Shown one piece after another: positions 1 to 9,797 of a stretch of 21,063 nt of DNA. The position numbers and the translations under genes are program-made. Under the pieces are notes generated by a model. That model made no database searches and was not told where the DNA came from. It saw only the letters and a list, made by a program, of their open reading frames with translations. Within the stretch, counting starts at the first letter, position 1. Each line of letters opens with the position of its first letter. The stretch comes from Phallusia fumigata. Lineage: Eukaryota > Chordata > Ascidiacea > Phlebobranchia > Ascidiidae. Location of the stretch: assembly GCA_008931825.1 (NCBI GenBank), contig QXVZ01026904.1:1-21063 (forward strand), read 5' to 3'.

Positions 1-37
1 GGGATCCGCTTACTCATAATGCAACTTAACCCCCTAT

Positions 38-1557
38 TTAACCCCATGCCACCAAAACTGCCACAATCAATGTCAAAGACATTGTGCCGTATACCGCTGC
101 AGGGAGGTTGGCGCGGTTTTCTTTTGCTGGTAATGTGCTTGGTACGACTGTAGAGCCCGTTTCCGTTGTGCCGCTAGATGTCGCATTGGCTTCATTAGAG
201 CCAACCGTAGGTTGAACTGGGACCTCGCCGGGTTTAGTTTCACCATCAGACTTAACCGTTGGTTGTGCCGAAGTGGCACCGGGTTTAGTTTCACCATCAG
301 ACTTAACCGTTATTTGTGCCAAAATGGCACCTGGTTTAGTTTCACCATCAGACTTAACCGTTGGTTGTGCCGAAGTGGCACCTGGTTTAGTTTCACCATC
401 AGACTTAACCGTTGGTTGTACCGAAGTGGTAACTGGTTCAGTTTTACCACCAGATCCAACCGTTGGTTGTGCCGAAGTGGTAAATGGTTCAGCAGTCGTA
501 GGAAATACACCAGGATTCATGCCATCAGAACCAGCAGTTGTTGTTTGAGGTTCTGGTTATTGAGAAAAAACATGGAACTAGTTTTGCGTTGGATAAAGTG
601 GAAATATGTTAGTCGGTATGGCAAACTCATTTAACTTCCATTAGTTTTGTTTTTATTACGTAGCATTTATTGTTTTACATTTGAAGGTTTTCAGATCAAA
701 ACAAACAAAGGTTTATGTCATTTGTTGATCCTCTAGAACCCAACTTAAACAACAAGAAAACTGCAATCGGTGTCAAAAAGTCGTAAATACCTGGTATTGG
801 ATTGGTTGCGTTCGAAACAGGAACCTCATCGCTGGTTGTGTTCTTGCGGCAGCAGTAACTGTAAGCAATACAGCACATTTATTTAACAAAACAAAAAGCA
901 ATCAATTGATTCTACGTGAGTTTAAGTTTAATTATTAGGTATTTCAGAACATTTTTCCTTCTATATTTATTTTTAAATCATTTATAGAGGTTTTTTGGCA
1001 AGTATTTTAAATTTTGAGCTGGAAATTCTGCAAAATACATCCGTTAAGTTATCTGAAAATCAGTAAATTATCTGTCATTCATCTAACGTGCTTTTGCCAC
1101 CGTACCTGTCAGATTTGTTGATTGCTTTGGCGACGCAGATTTGCTCTCCAACTTTGGCATTCCAGGCACGACAAACTGAATCTAAAAAACATGAAATACA
1201 CAATCAATTGTGCAAACCTCTTTTCAATGGCACAAGAGCGTTTTTAATTTTGAGATTCCACACCAAATAAAAGCCAGTTTATACCGGAGATACTGTAGAA
1301 AACACCGACGTATATTTTTTTGCTTGTCTGCTGCCCGATTTTTCATTTGTTTCTATTGCAATTTTTTCGGGTAAAAACTTACTTTTGTCGCAATACATGT
1401 TCTCAATTGTGTTGATGATGCACTTGTTGACATCGAACGCCCCATGCCTGAACTCACACAAGGGCGGATTAGATAAGTTTAAAATTTGGGCTAACGACAA
1501 GCAGCCTCCAACAACAGCAAAGCACAAAATGATGACAACTTTGCCTAAACTTCTCAT
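38..1557 (-). CDS. Secreted Ly6/uPAR-like, mucin-repeat, probably GPI-anchored protein (4 exons)
   Basis: Predicted join on the minus strand: 1557-1383, 1181-1106, 858-791, 552-38, giving 277 residues. Phases are consistent throughout (1, 2, 1), each acceptor follows a pyrimidine-rich AG, and donors are GTAAGT, GTACGG and GTATTT. Residues 1-23 form a signal peptide (hydrophobic VVIILCFAVVGGCL). The mature N-terminus has cysteines at about 34, 46, 56, 62, 74, 86 and 87. The C-x5-C-x11-C run followed by YCC resembles Ly6/uPAR three-finger domains, but the final CN is missing and the cysteine number is odd. Sequons occur at N27, N80, N90 and N100. A Ser/Thr/Pro-rich repeat stalk follows, then a hydrophobic end (SLTLIVAVLVAWG) with no cytoplasmic tail, as in GPI-anchored proteins. 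An alternative exon 2 acceptor six bases downstream keeps frame. Exon structure is fairly sure; the Ly6 assignment is tentative. It would act at the cell surface or in mucus; no ligand can be inferred. Confidence 0.7.
167..472 (-). repeat. Six 51-bp coding tandem repeats (17-residue mucin-like unit)
   Basis: Six in-frame units of 17 residues lie in the last exon of the Ly6-like gene. The four central ones share the core QPTVKSDGETKPG; the outer two are degenerate (QPTVGS at their start). Nucleotide identity between central units is very high, so the array is probably young and may vary in number between individuals. Rich Thr, Ser and Pro suggest an O-glycosylated stalk. Because 51 is a multiple of three, unit gain or loss keeps the downstream hydrophobic anchor in frame. 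Confidence 0.9.
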
Positions 1558-2498
1558 TTTGCTTACGATGCTTCACTTAACAACTAGAAGGTTTTAAAAA
1601 CTTTCGAAAAAACTTTTTTAGATATTTACAGTTTCGTTTTGTTAATTGTCACAAGTTTGATTACAAACCTGACTGTAGTTAAATATTTAATCAAATCTTG
1701 TAGTACAGTACAAATTTTGTTAATCTATTTTCTTCCATTTGAAACCTGCGTGGTTTTGCTTGTCAAAACATTTAATACCAGAGACAAACCGTATCTTAAC
1801 AACAAAAATCACCAACTGAATGCTTACCAGGTGTGTTGCCACATTATATTGCTTTTGTTACGCCAGTTCCGAAAATTCGGTATCACGCCACCTGAGGTAA
1901 CCTCAGTGCCAACAGATCAGACGATTGGAGGACAAATTTTCCAAGTAAAACGCTGCCATGTGGCGTTTGTGCATGTGATGATTCTATACAGGCTTTACAG
2001 TCACTGTTTATGTCGATGTAATATATTATTCGTATCTAAATCGTTTTAGGTCCACTTTTCCAACTAGGTCGATGGTTTTAGAGCAAATTTAGAAGTAATG
2101 AACAAATATTATTTTAATTTAAACAACAATCTTAAAAATATGACGAAAAAAACTTCTGGAATCGTTTGTGGCACCCCTGGAAATCTATTAGGGCATCCCA
2201 TTGCAGTACAGCGCGGAGAAATTCTATACCTTGTACCCCTACTTAGCTGGTCTCTATCAATTAAAAGTTTTTCAACACAATTTAGGACAGAACTAAAACT
2301 GTTTTCCATTTTTGCAAGTGTGGTCGTTTTAAACAACCTGATTGTAGTGTTTATATAGTCGCCATTCCAATTTTAAGGCTGACTATAGTAGAGAGGAAAT
2401 CACTTTTGTGCTAAATAAAAAGACTTTCCATGATTTAAAATATTTGAGAGTTTTTCTAAAATACCCATGTGTTTTTCTTAAAATAATTAAGAAATGCT

Positions 2499-2648
2499 GT
2501 TTGCAACCAAGGATGGCTGTACAGTGAGATACATTGGTACGGCACGCAGCAAAAGCATTCAAATGTACGGTGCGTCCGAAGCAACGAGGACTCGTTGTAC
2601 GCGCAACTCAGTACGTATGGTACCGTGCCGCCATCCTAGTTTGCAACA
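2499..2648. mobile_element. Palindromic MITE of about 150 bp
   Basis: The left end reads TTGCAACCAAGGATGGCTGT and the reverse complement of the right end reads TTGCAAACTAGGATGGCGGC, an imperfect terminal inverted repeat of about 25 bp. Inside lies a perfect hairpin, CAACGAG-GA-CTCGTTG (2582-2597). The element is more GC-rich than its surroundings and has no coding capacity. Its superfamily is unclear, and no convincing target-site duplication was found. Confidence 0.65.
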
Positions 2649-2742
2649 AGAACGTGTACGAAAAGGGAATATGATGTATTGCAACACAACTATGATATTT
2701 TAGTGACATTTTGGCACAGTAACCTATGTGACGTAAATGGCT

Positions 2743-3120
2743 TTAACATGATGACTGGCATTTGGTTCTCTTGTAAATAGATGGATGTCCTGTTTGTTCC
2801 CTTCCCAGATTGTGTTAACGGCCATCCTACGATTTTCTGTGTAGTCATTGGTGTTTGAAATGTTGTAATTATTCACGTGTCTTGTAATATGTTCTTTCTG
2901 AATATTTTGGATTTAGCATGATGACTGGCAATTTGATTTTCTTTTAAATATATACCTGCCTTTGTTACCTTCACAAATTGTGCTAAAATAGAAAAGATGA
3001 AAATTGTAAGCAGTGATGTTTCCATGATGGCCATCCCAAGGTTTTCTGCGTGGTGTTTGAAATGAAATCAAAGCCTAATTAATAGTTATGTGTCTCATAA
3101 CATATCCTTTTGAAATAATT
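2743..3120. repeat. Diverged tandem duplication, two copies of about 170-205 bp
   Basis: Copy 1 (2743-2912) and copy 2 (2913-3120) share a series of matching blocks in the same order: CATGATGACTGGCA at the start, a GCCATCC block, a TTTTCTG block, TGGTGTTTGAAATG and a TAAT-rich end. Copy 2 carries extra sequence in its middle. It looks like an old non-coding duplication upstream of the reductase gene. Function unknown. Confidence 0.65.
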
Positions 3121-3803
3121 TGCCCCATAAAACACTAAATACTTTCGGTTATGTGGTAAAATACCAAAATACACACTTTTTACCCCGATTTTTTTTAATT
3201 TTCACAAAGTCAGCGAACCGTGTAATGTGGATACGCACCAGTGCACCACAGGCTCTTGGGCTTGAGGCAAACTTTGGAAATCACGAGTTGTTGCGACAAA
3301 AATTCGCCTGATTATGCTTGCGCCTTGCATTTTATACAGTTCACTTCATTTATGACTGTTAAGCAGCAGTGGGCGTTACGTGGTGTGTTGAGATATATGT
3401 TACTTTGGTTTGTTGTAATTTGGAGTCAGGTTAAGCAACAGGCAACCGTTTCCTTTTAGCATTGCATACATAATGAAAGCCAACAGCTGTTTCCTGTATT
3501 GGTAGTATTGCTTTGACGATTGCCTTAGCAGCCTTACACTTGCTGTAGTGTTAGTAACAACGTCTTTGTATGTCAACTTCTTGTGTTTTCTTATCTTTTG
3601 CGCCTGTTTATCATTGTCAAACATTAACAGTGATTAAACAAGCCATTGCCAACCTGTTTGTAGTAAGCTATAGAGTACAGTGTAAGAAACGACTTTAGCA
3701 TAAGTTTGCGCTTTACAGGTTTATTGCATTGCTTTGCATAGACTTCAACATCGTGCAGCAGTTTTTGCAATCGAATTGAACATTTCGTCCAGCCTTGCAA
3801 AAT

Positions 3804-6800
3804 ATGGAACGAGTTAAATTAGGAAGCAGTGATTTGGAAGTGTCACCAGTTTGCTTGGGTTGTTGGCAATTCAATGATGGCAAAGCGGACAACACGTGGC
3901 ACGCTCAAGATGTGAAGGTACGTCTTGGGCCGGTTTTGGTTAACCGCTTACCAGAAAAGTATTTCTCATTTAGTTTTTGTAATATGCATCTTGAGCAGTT
4001 TTATATTGATTGTGTTATATTCATGATGCCATAACAGTGTTGGGAGATTAACTTTCGGTTGAAACGTTGCTAAATGTTCGTTTTGAGTGAGATTAATTAC
4101 ACTAATTTCTACTATTTTGGCGTTACAACGTTGGTCATACTGAAATATTTTGGCGATTACTGGAACACAGGAGACGGCTGTCGGCAGATTTGAACAAACA
4201 GAAGGACTACAATGTTTGGTTAAATTACGCTGCGAAATTTCTTTTGTTTACAGCAGTGTTTCTCAAGCGTTTTTCTTGTACAGTCCGCGAACAGCGAGTT
4301 GATTTGAAAAAATACCCGATAATATGGTAAAAATGTTTAACCAAATTATTTATGTTGGTCGTTTGAACAGATGCATGATCGAACTTATATTGTATTTCGT
4401 TTGAACTGCTTTATTTTCATCGCCAACGTTGAAAAGGTTTACAGTTTCATACCAATTTCCAGGTTTCTTGCGCAATCGTGGACAAATCCCTGGAAATGGG
4501 GGTCAACTTTTTTGACACGGCCGAAGTCTACAGCAATCATGGCTCCGAGTCTGTCCTCGGGAGGGCGCTAGAGGGGCGAAGACGTGACGTCATCGTCGCC
4601 ACAAAGTTTGGCGGGAGAAAAACGGTTCGTACTGTAAACCTGTTTCTTTCCGTAAGTTTCTAATGCGTTTTGTTTTTTCTTCTGCAGACTGGCGATAAGC
4701 TTTACAGGGCCGAAGATATCGAGCAGTCGCTTACTGAGAGTTTGAAAGCTTTGAAAACAGATTATGTTGATTTGTATCAGGTACAAGCCGCAACTTAAGT
4801 TTTTTCCTGTTTTTGACAAATGTTAAATGTGCTTGCAAAACATCAACACGCATTTTGACCTATTTAATTTTATTCTCCCCTTTTGAAGCGAAGCATACAT
4901 GTACAGTGGCGTAAATCTATTAAAATTATTGGGGGATCATTTGTTCTTGTGAGTAATTTTGTACACATGACGACATATTAAAAGTTATGACGTCACAATA
5001 CAGATTTTTATGTCGCAAAAATGGCTTACATTTCGGCTGAGACGGTCTTAAAATGCCGTTAAAACCTTTTGCGATCACTTAACTGCTGCAAAAGCATTCA
5101 AAAATGGCTAAAATTGTTTTAATATGCTAATTGGTTTCGTCTTTAATAGATAAATCCGTGACATATTATTAAAACAACCGAAACAAAAATATTGAGGGGA
5201 CAAATGCATGTAAGTCCCCCCCCAACCAAAATTTTGGGGGGACATATCCCCCTCGTCATATACAAGATTAAACAACTGCAAATAAAAAGGTAACCACATT
5301 TAGTAGCCTCGATTTTACTGATGGAATTTAAACACACTTTCAGGTGCACCAGTCTGTCATAATGAAGGACCCTGCGGAGACGGTGCAGGAATTAAAACGT
5401 CAACAGTCCTTGGGCAGGATTCGTTACTACGGCGTGTCTAACTTCGGACCTTTGTCAATGAAAGATTTCAACGAGGCGGGGGGAATCCCCGTCTCAAATC
5501 AGGTTAGAATTAACGATACAAAATGATTTAAATTGCCCTTTGGTATGCATAACAAGGAATTGTATGCATAACATAGGGCGAGTTAACACAAATATTATTA
5601 TTTAAGTTGCTTAATAGTTGGTAAAATTTTCTGACAGTAGAACGGACAGCTTCTGATGCCCACAGCAAAATAAATTTTAACCATAGTGGCCCAAATTTTC
5701 ACAAGTACTTTGTTACGTCATACACAGATGCCCTACAACCTGCTTTGGCGCTCCATCGAGTATGACATCATCAAGTCATGTGACCGCTACAACATTGACG
5801 TCATCGCTTACTCGCCCCTCCAGCAGGGGTTGCTTACTGGGAAATACCCTAACCCCGAAAGTGTCCCCGAGGGCCGAAGACGAACCCGATTGTTCAAGGG
5901 AGACAGGTAACAAAATTTTTACCTTTTAAATTAGGTAAAATTACGCAATACATGCAAGTTGAAGGGACGCAATATGTCCAACCCGAATTAGCTGGTAGAT
6001 TGTTCCGCGGCTACGGAAGGACCTATTAACGAAGCACAGTTCAAAAAAAGTGTTCACACTTTGAATACTGATTTATTTCAACTTTTTTATGATCCTTAAC
6101 TGGACATTTGTTGAAGTTTAATGCGCAATAAATCATAAACAAACCCTTTTTTTTTTCTTTTACATCCAAAAAGGGCCCCTATGGGTTTGTACCGTCGTAT
6201 ACCTTTTTCTAACAGTCCTTGGTACTTTGTCTTGATTTTAACACTAGAAGTATTTTATTCTCTTTCAGCACTCCTCTGTCGCGCCACGGTGAAGCCGGAG
6301 CCGAAGTGGAAACTTTTCAAACTATTTCCGACATTCGTGACATTTGTGAAAAGGCTCAGATACCAAATATGGGCAACGCCGCCATTGGTTGGCTGCTCGG
6401 ACAACCTCGGGTTTCTTCGGTAATTGTCGGAGCCAGCGGACCGGAACAAATGGTGGAGAACTGTAAATTGGTGCAGTTGAACAGGGTAAGTGTTTAATTG
6501 TTTTATTTTTATCTTCGATGGGCGGAAAAAAACCTGAATGCATCATGCTCATAGTATATCCGCCGTCGAGCTACCTGCATCATTGCTGTTCCCTGGGATC
6601 ATTTTCTTCGTAAAGTTGGTGACTTTACTTTTGGTCATCCCATCGGGTTCCACTGGGTTGGAGCAATTCTGCTTCAGTTACTTGCTCAAGGAAACACAAG
6701 CGACCGAGACAGGATTAGAACCTGTAACCTTAATGTCCAATGTCTCATGACTGAGTTCACAAACTGTGTATTTTCCATAAACGTCTTTTAAAATTTTTTG

Positions 6801-7095
6801 TTTTCAAAATTATATTTTAGTTGGCCAAGCACTCTGTGTTAGTAAGCACACCTTTACTGTGCTGCAGGGTTGTAGCGTGTTATTTGTTTGATTACGTTTT
6901 TGTGAGAAAAGCGAATTATTTCACAACTCAATACATTTAGCTGGAGCGCAATAGCTATTGCCTTAGCTCCTTGTGTTTTAACCATTGTTTTTTAATCAGG
7001 AGACGTTAGATCAGCTCTCTAGCGCCACCGAGGCTTTAAAGGAAAAAATTGGCGACAATCCAGATATGTGGGCCAAAGAATCACGTGTTCGGTGA
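3804..7095 (+). CDS. Aldo/keto reductase (7 exons, complete)
   Basis: Predicted join: 3804-3917, 4463-4624, 4688-4780, 5344-5502, 5728-5906, 6269-6485, 7000-7095, giving 339 residues, the usual length for this (alpha/beta)8-barrel NADPH-dependent family. The start is the ATG at 3804, giving MERVKLGSSDLEVSPVCLGC, the classic first strand. FDTAEVY (residues 55-61) holds catalytic D56 and Y61; TKFG holds K86; LYQVH holds H125. GVSNFG, AYSPLQQGLLTGKY and VIVGASGPEQMVEN (287-300, cofactor 2'-phosphate region) follow in family order. It resembles the bacterial Tas/YajO/GSP69-type reductases more than vertebrate aldose reductases; the substrate cannot be told. The usual HWP after the catalytic His is HQS here. 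The donor of intron 2 is weak (GTTCGT); using GTAAAC nine bases downstream would add three residues in frame. No signal peptide, so it should be cytosolic. No polyadenylation signal was recognised downstream. Confidence 0.93.
4254..4288 (+). mobile_element. hAT-like terminal sequence in reductase intron 1
   Basis: CAGTGTTTCTCAAGCG matches the typical terminal inverted repeat of hAT transposons and their MITEs. Only one end was recognised, so this may be a fragment or chance. It lies in intron 1 of the aldo/keto reductase. Confidence 0.3.
4904..5258. mobile_element. MITE-like repeat in reductase intron 3
   Basis: The segment begins CAGTGGCGTAAATC and contains several G-runs and C-runs (GGGGGATCATTTG, AGGGGACAAATG, TCCCCCC, GGGGGGACATATCCCCC). 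Start sequences of this kind are common in DNA-transposon-derived repeats of marine invertebrates. It has no coding capacity. Boundaries are approximate and the family is unassigned. Confidence 0.4.
5214..5243. repeat. GTCCCCCC/GGGGGGAC inverted repeat
   Basis: An 8-bp perfect inverted repeat (5214-5221 and 5236-5243) with a 14-base loop can form a strong GC-rich hairpin in the pre-mRNA of the reductase, 100 bases before the exon 4 acceptor. It is probably part of the surrounding repeat element rather than a regulatory site. Confidence 0.6.
6511..6768 (-). mobile_element. tRNA-derived SINE, copy 1 (in reductase intron 6)
   Basis: On the minus strand the element starts with a tRNA-like head: a D-arm remnant ACTCAGTCATGAG, then a T-arm ACAGG-TTCTAAT-CCTGT with a perfect 5-bp stem and 7-base loop, which includes the pol III B box GGTTCTAATCC. 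A body follows with TTCCTTGAGCAAG and AATTGCTCCAACCCAGTGG, similar to the conserved central part of V-SINE-type elements. The far end reads CCGCCCATCGAAGAT. A second copy lies at 20613-20855. It sits antisense in the intron. Confidence 0.75.
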
Positions 7096-7756
7096 TTACG
7101 TCACAATTTGATTACGTCATCAACCACTGTCGTTTTGATGAGTCAGCGATTCTGCAGTTTGAGATTGTGAAGGGAAAAGAAAGAATTTTTTTCTGAAGAT
7201 TTTTATGTCTAATTATAGTGTAATTTTTCTGCTTGGGTTTTTGCTTAGATCTTTTTCTGGAAAGCACTTCATCGAAACGTTTCAATATTGAAAGAAATTC
7301 TGTTTTTGTCAGCTTTGGAACAGATTCCAGACTACAGTGATCTATTGAAATTTGTTTTTGAACATATTTTTGCGAACCTAGCATTGGTTTAATTGGATTT
7401 CGTATCAGTAACCTGTTTCCTGACAATAGTAAATTGTGATAATCAAAACAGGTAAGTTACTGAGGGAGAAACGTTTTTTACCATTACACCCCAAGACACC
7501 TTTATCTTTGATCCAAAAGTCCAGAAACTGACGCAACAATGGAAGTGTCTCTTATGCAGCTATGCTGAAAAACACACAAAACGTCTTTACCGTTGCTTCA
7601 TTAGCTGCCCATCAAATGTGTAACATCAACCCTATGCTGTAATGTATAAAAAAACAAAATCTCTTAAATCTTCACCAAATGCGATTGAGTTTTCTCTTGT
7701 GACGCCGCGACCTCCTGTGTCAAATTCCATTTCTTCCGCTATTTGTGACGTCACAA
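7096..7756. other. Intergenic gap between convergent gene ends
   Basis: The plus-strand reductase ends at 7095 and the minus-strand membrane-protein gene ends at 7757, so both 3' untranslated regions must lie here. No AATAAA signal was recognised for either gene. Open frames in this stretch show no recognisable domain. Confidence 0.5.
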
Positions 7757-9797
7757 TCAGTGCGCGCTCGTCCCGTATTCGTGCGCGCGGGTTTGAGTGT
7801 TCGTCCGCGTCTCTACTGGTTTGTAGCGAGGCTCGACGAACCCGTATTCGAACAAAATCCTGCGATATTTTTCCGGCAATTCTTTTTCCGACGCGCGGTC
7901 GTAACCTGGCGGGGAGTCCCCGGTTGGTGCAGCACCGTTCTGTGAACCAAAAAATATATCTTAAGTTGTTTTCATCTGATTTTGCCACTTGTTTGATGTC
8001 AAAGTCCAAAGCATTTTCGGTATTTTTTATAATTTACGTCATGACAAGGTTGTTTGTAAAAATTCGAAAGTAGATTTAATTAGTTTTTTCCCGGTAACAC
8101 AATATACTTAGGAGCCATTCTTTACCTCTTGCAGTGTTTCCGGAGGTTGTGATGCTCGCTTATTTATTTTCGCACATATTCGCAAACATATCACGGTGAG
8201 GAAAACGACAAGACTCCCGCCAAACACCCAGAAATCTGAAACACAGCGCAACAATCTTTATAAAAACTAAACAGCTGCCTAATTGGGGGAAATCTTTAAC
8301 ATCCTTAAACGATTTTAATATATTATTTAACTTACACCAGTTTTTCCACCAAGTGCGGTAATAACAACATCCCACACTGCAGCAGTAGGCGACTTGGTTG
8401 TGGTATTCTGTACAAAAACAATCGGTCAGCTTTCCCGAAAAAACGAAAGTTACAAACTTTCTTACCGGGACAAGTGACACTCTGGCATTTTTCACCCTGC
8501 AAAATAGATGTTGTTTGATTGTTGTGTAACCATTTATGTATAATTGCGCAACCTGTCGGATGTCAGACTCGGATGCATGGCAGTGGATTTAAAGTGTATG
8601 TTGGTTTGTGCTGAAGCAGTCATCCCAAATTAAGATTTAAATTTACACGCGGGCGACAGAGCGAGTAAACTAACATTTATTTTGTGACCAGCACCATCAA
8701 GTCAAGTTTTCAATTTGAAAGACGGTTTATTAAGTTAAAGGTTTGCGAAGGTATTTACGGAGACCACATCCACACGGGCTTATTGACACATCGTGTCGTG
8801 AACTGTCGTAATTCAAGTTTATTTTACGAGTTTCAATGCGTGTGGCATCCTGTGTCCATGTTTACTTAATTCCGTTTAATTTATTCGACATATGTTGGCG
8901 CTCTCATAACCTTTGACCTCGCACTTGGCTCTATGACGTCACATTTTACGTGGACTTGGGTAAAACTCCGTTTTATACCCGAATAATTCGTTTGGCTTTG
9001 GCTAAAGCAGCATTCAACATAATAAGGGAATAATTTGATTATAGTCAGCAAATTGTGGTTCAACATTTTCGGTGCATTGGTGCTGACATGTAGGGTCAAG
9101 TTGGGCCGCTTGCTTCCCCCGGAATCCCGAAAAATGTACTTTATTAAATATATTTAACTAAATCACTTTGGGTTTCTTCCATTGCACAGTGCACTCTTTC
9201 AGGGCATAAGGAACGCAATTCCTATGAATAATACACATCTTAACGTGTTCTGAAGACGCAGAACTGATCGATTTTAAACCCCAACATATTTCATAGCGCA
9301 ATTTTTGCAGAAATTGGATGGTGTAACTTTTTAGGACTAAAATCAATATAGTCTATTGAGTCTCCGAATCGATCTGTTGTCTAATTAAACCTGTCTTGCC
9401 AAATTTTATTCCCAACGGCCCGAATAATCCGCCTAATTGAAGAAAAACAAACTCACAGACAGCAAACAAATTATGGTGGATTTTTTTGGCTCAAACTGCC
9501 CTATACCCCGTGTGATAATGCCGAAAATGCACAAATCACCCTAAACTAGCAAAGCTTGCTGCATACATGATCGAAAACTACTAAGAAAATAAATATTTTT
9601 AGTCAACCGTATATACACGTTAAAACTACTAGTTGCCAGGTCACAACTTTATCCCAGAAACGTCCACAAGTTACAGACGAAACTAGTTGGTCCTTTTATA
9701 TTTACCCTAGTAATCCATAGTTTCGACCCAGCATGTTGTTAACTTTACTTACTCTGATGCTGGTGAACAGTCTTGTTAGTAGAATGAATAATGTCAT
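7757..9797 (-). CDS. STMC6/Shisa-like single-pass membrane adaptor, paralogue 1 (5 exons)
   Basis: Predicted join on the minus strand: 9797-9753, 8496-8466, 8407-8336, 8235-8126, 7939-7757, giving 146 residues with phases 0, 1, 1, 0. Exon 1 is a short signal peptide (MTLFILLTRLFTSIR). Exons 2-3 give the ectodomain with exactly six cysteines: GEKCQSVTC, then YCCSVGCCYYRTWWKNW. Exon 4 supplies the TM helix (WVFGGSLVVFLTVICLRIC) and a basic stop-transfer stretch. Exon 5 is unusually GC-rich and carries SPPGY, a PPxY motif for WW-domain proteins. Donors of exons 2 and 3 (GTAAG, GTAAGT) match those of the paralogue at 14312-16420. The architecture is that of Shisa, CYYR1 and WBP1L proteins, which act as trafficking adaptors in the secretory and endosomal system. 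Exon 1 lies 1.25 kb upstream and is the least certain part, though its phase and its MT-hydrophobic start agree with the paralogue. Confidence 0.75.
8497..9752 (-). other. Long first intron of STMC6-like paralogue 1
   Basis: This 1256-base intron runs from a GTAAGT donor to a TTTTGCAG acceptor. I see no coding exon or assignable repeat in it, only one perfect TGACGTCA (8934-8941). The introns at the same gene position in the second paralogue are much shorter (358 bases for intron 1). Confidence 0.5.

Larger units (their letters stand above)
1558..3803. other. Intergenic region between two divergent genes
   Basis: This stretch separates the start of the minus-strand Ly6-like gene from the start of the plus-strand reductase, so it should hold both promoters. 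I see no credible coding exon. Open frames here are short, lack codon bias and have no spliced partner. It contains the MITE and the tandem duplication listed separately. No clear TATA box or other core promoter element could be assigned to either gene. Confidence 0.6.

Noticed and set aside
212-634. 140-codon plus-strand open frame
   Set aside because: It is the antisense shadow of the 51-bp repeat array in the minus-strand exon and has no coding features of its own.
2109-2358. Overlapping frames on both strands near 2.1-2.4 kb
   Set aside because: Neither shows domain features or spliced partners in phase; considered chance.
6690-6765. Functional tRNA gene
   Set aside because: Only the T-arm is well formed; the D-arm and acceptor stem are degenerate and the sequence runs into a SINE body repeated elsewhere in the window.
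7642-8073. 143-codon plus-strand open frame
   Set aside because: It is antisense to the last exon of STMC6-like paralogue 1; openness comes from GC-rich sequence, and no domain is visible.
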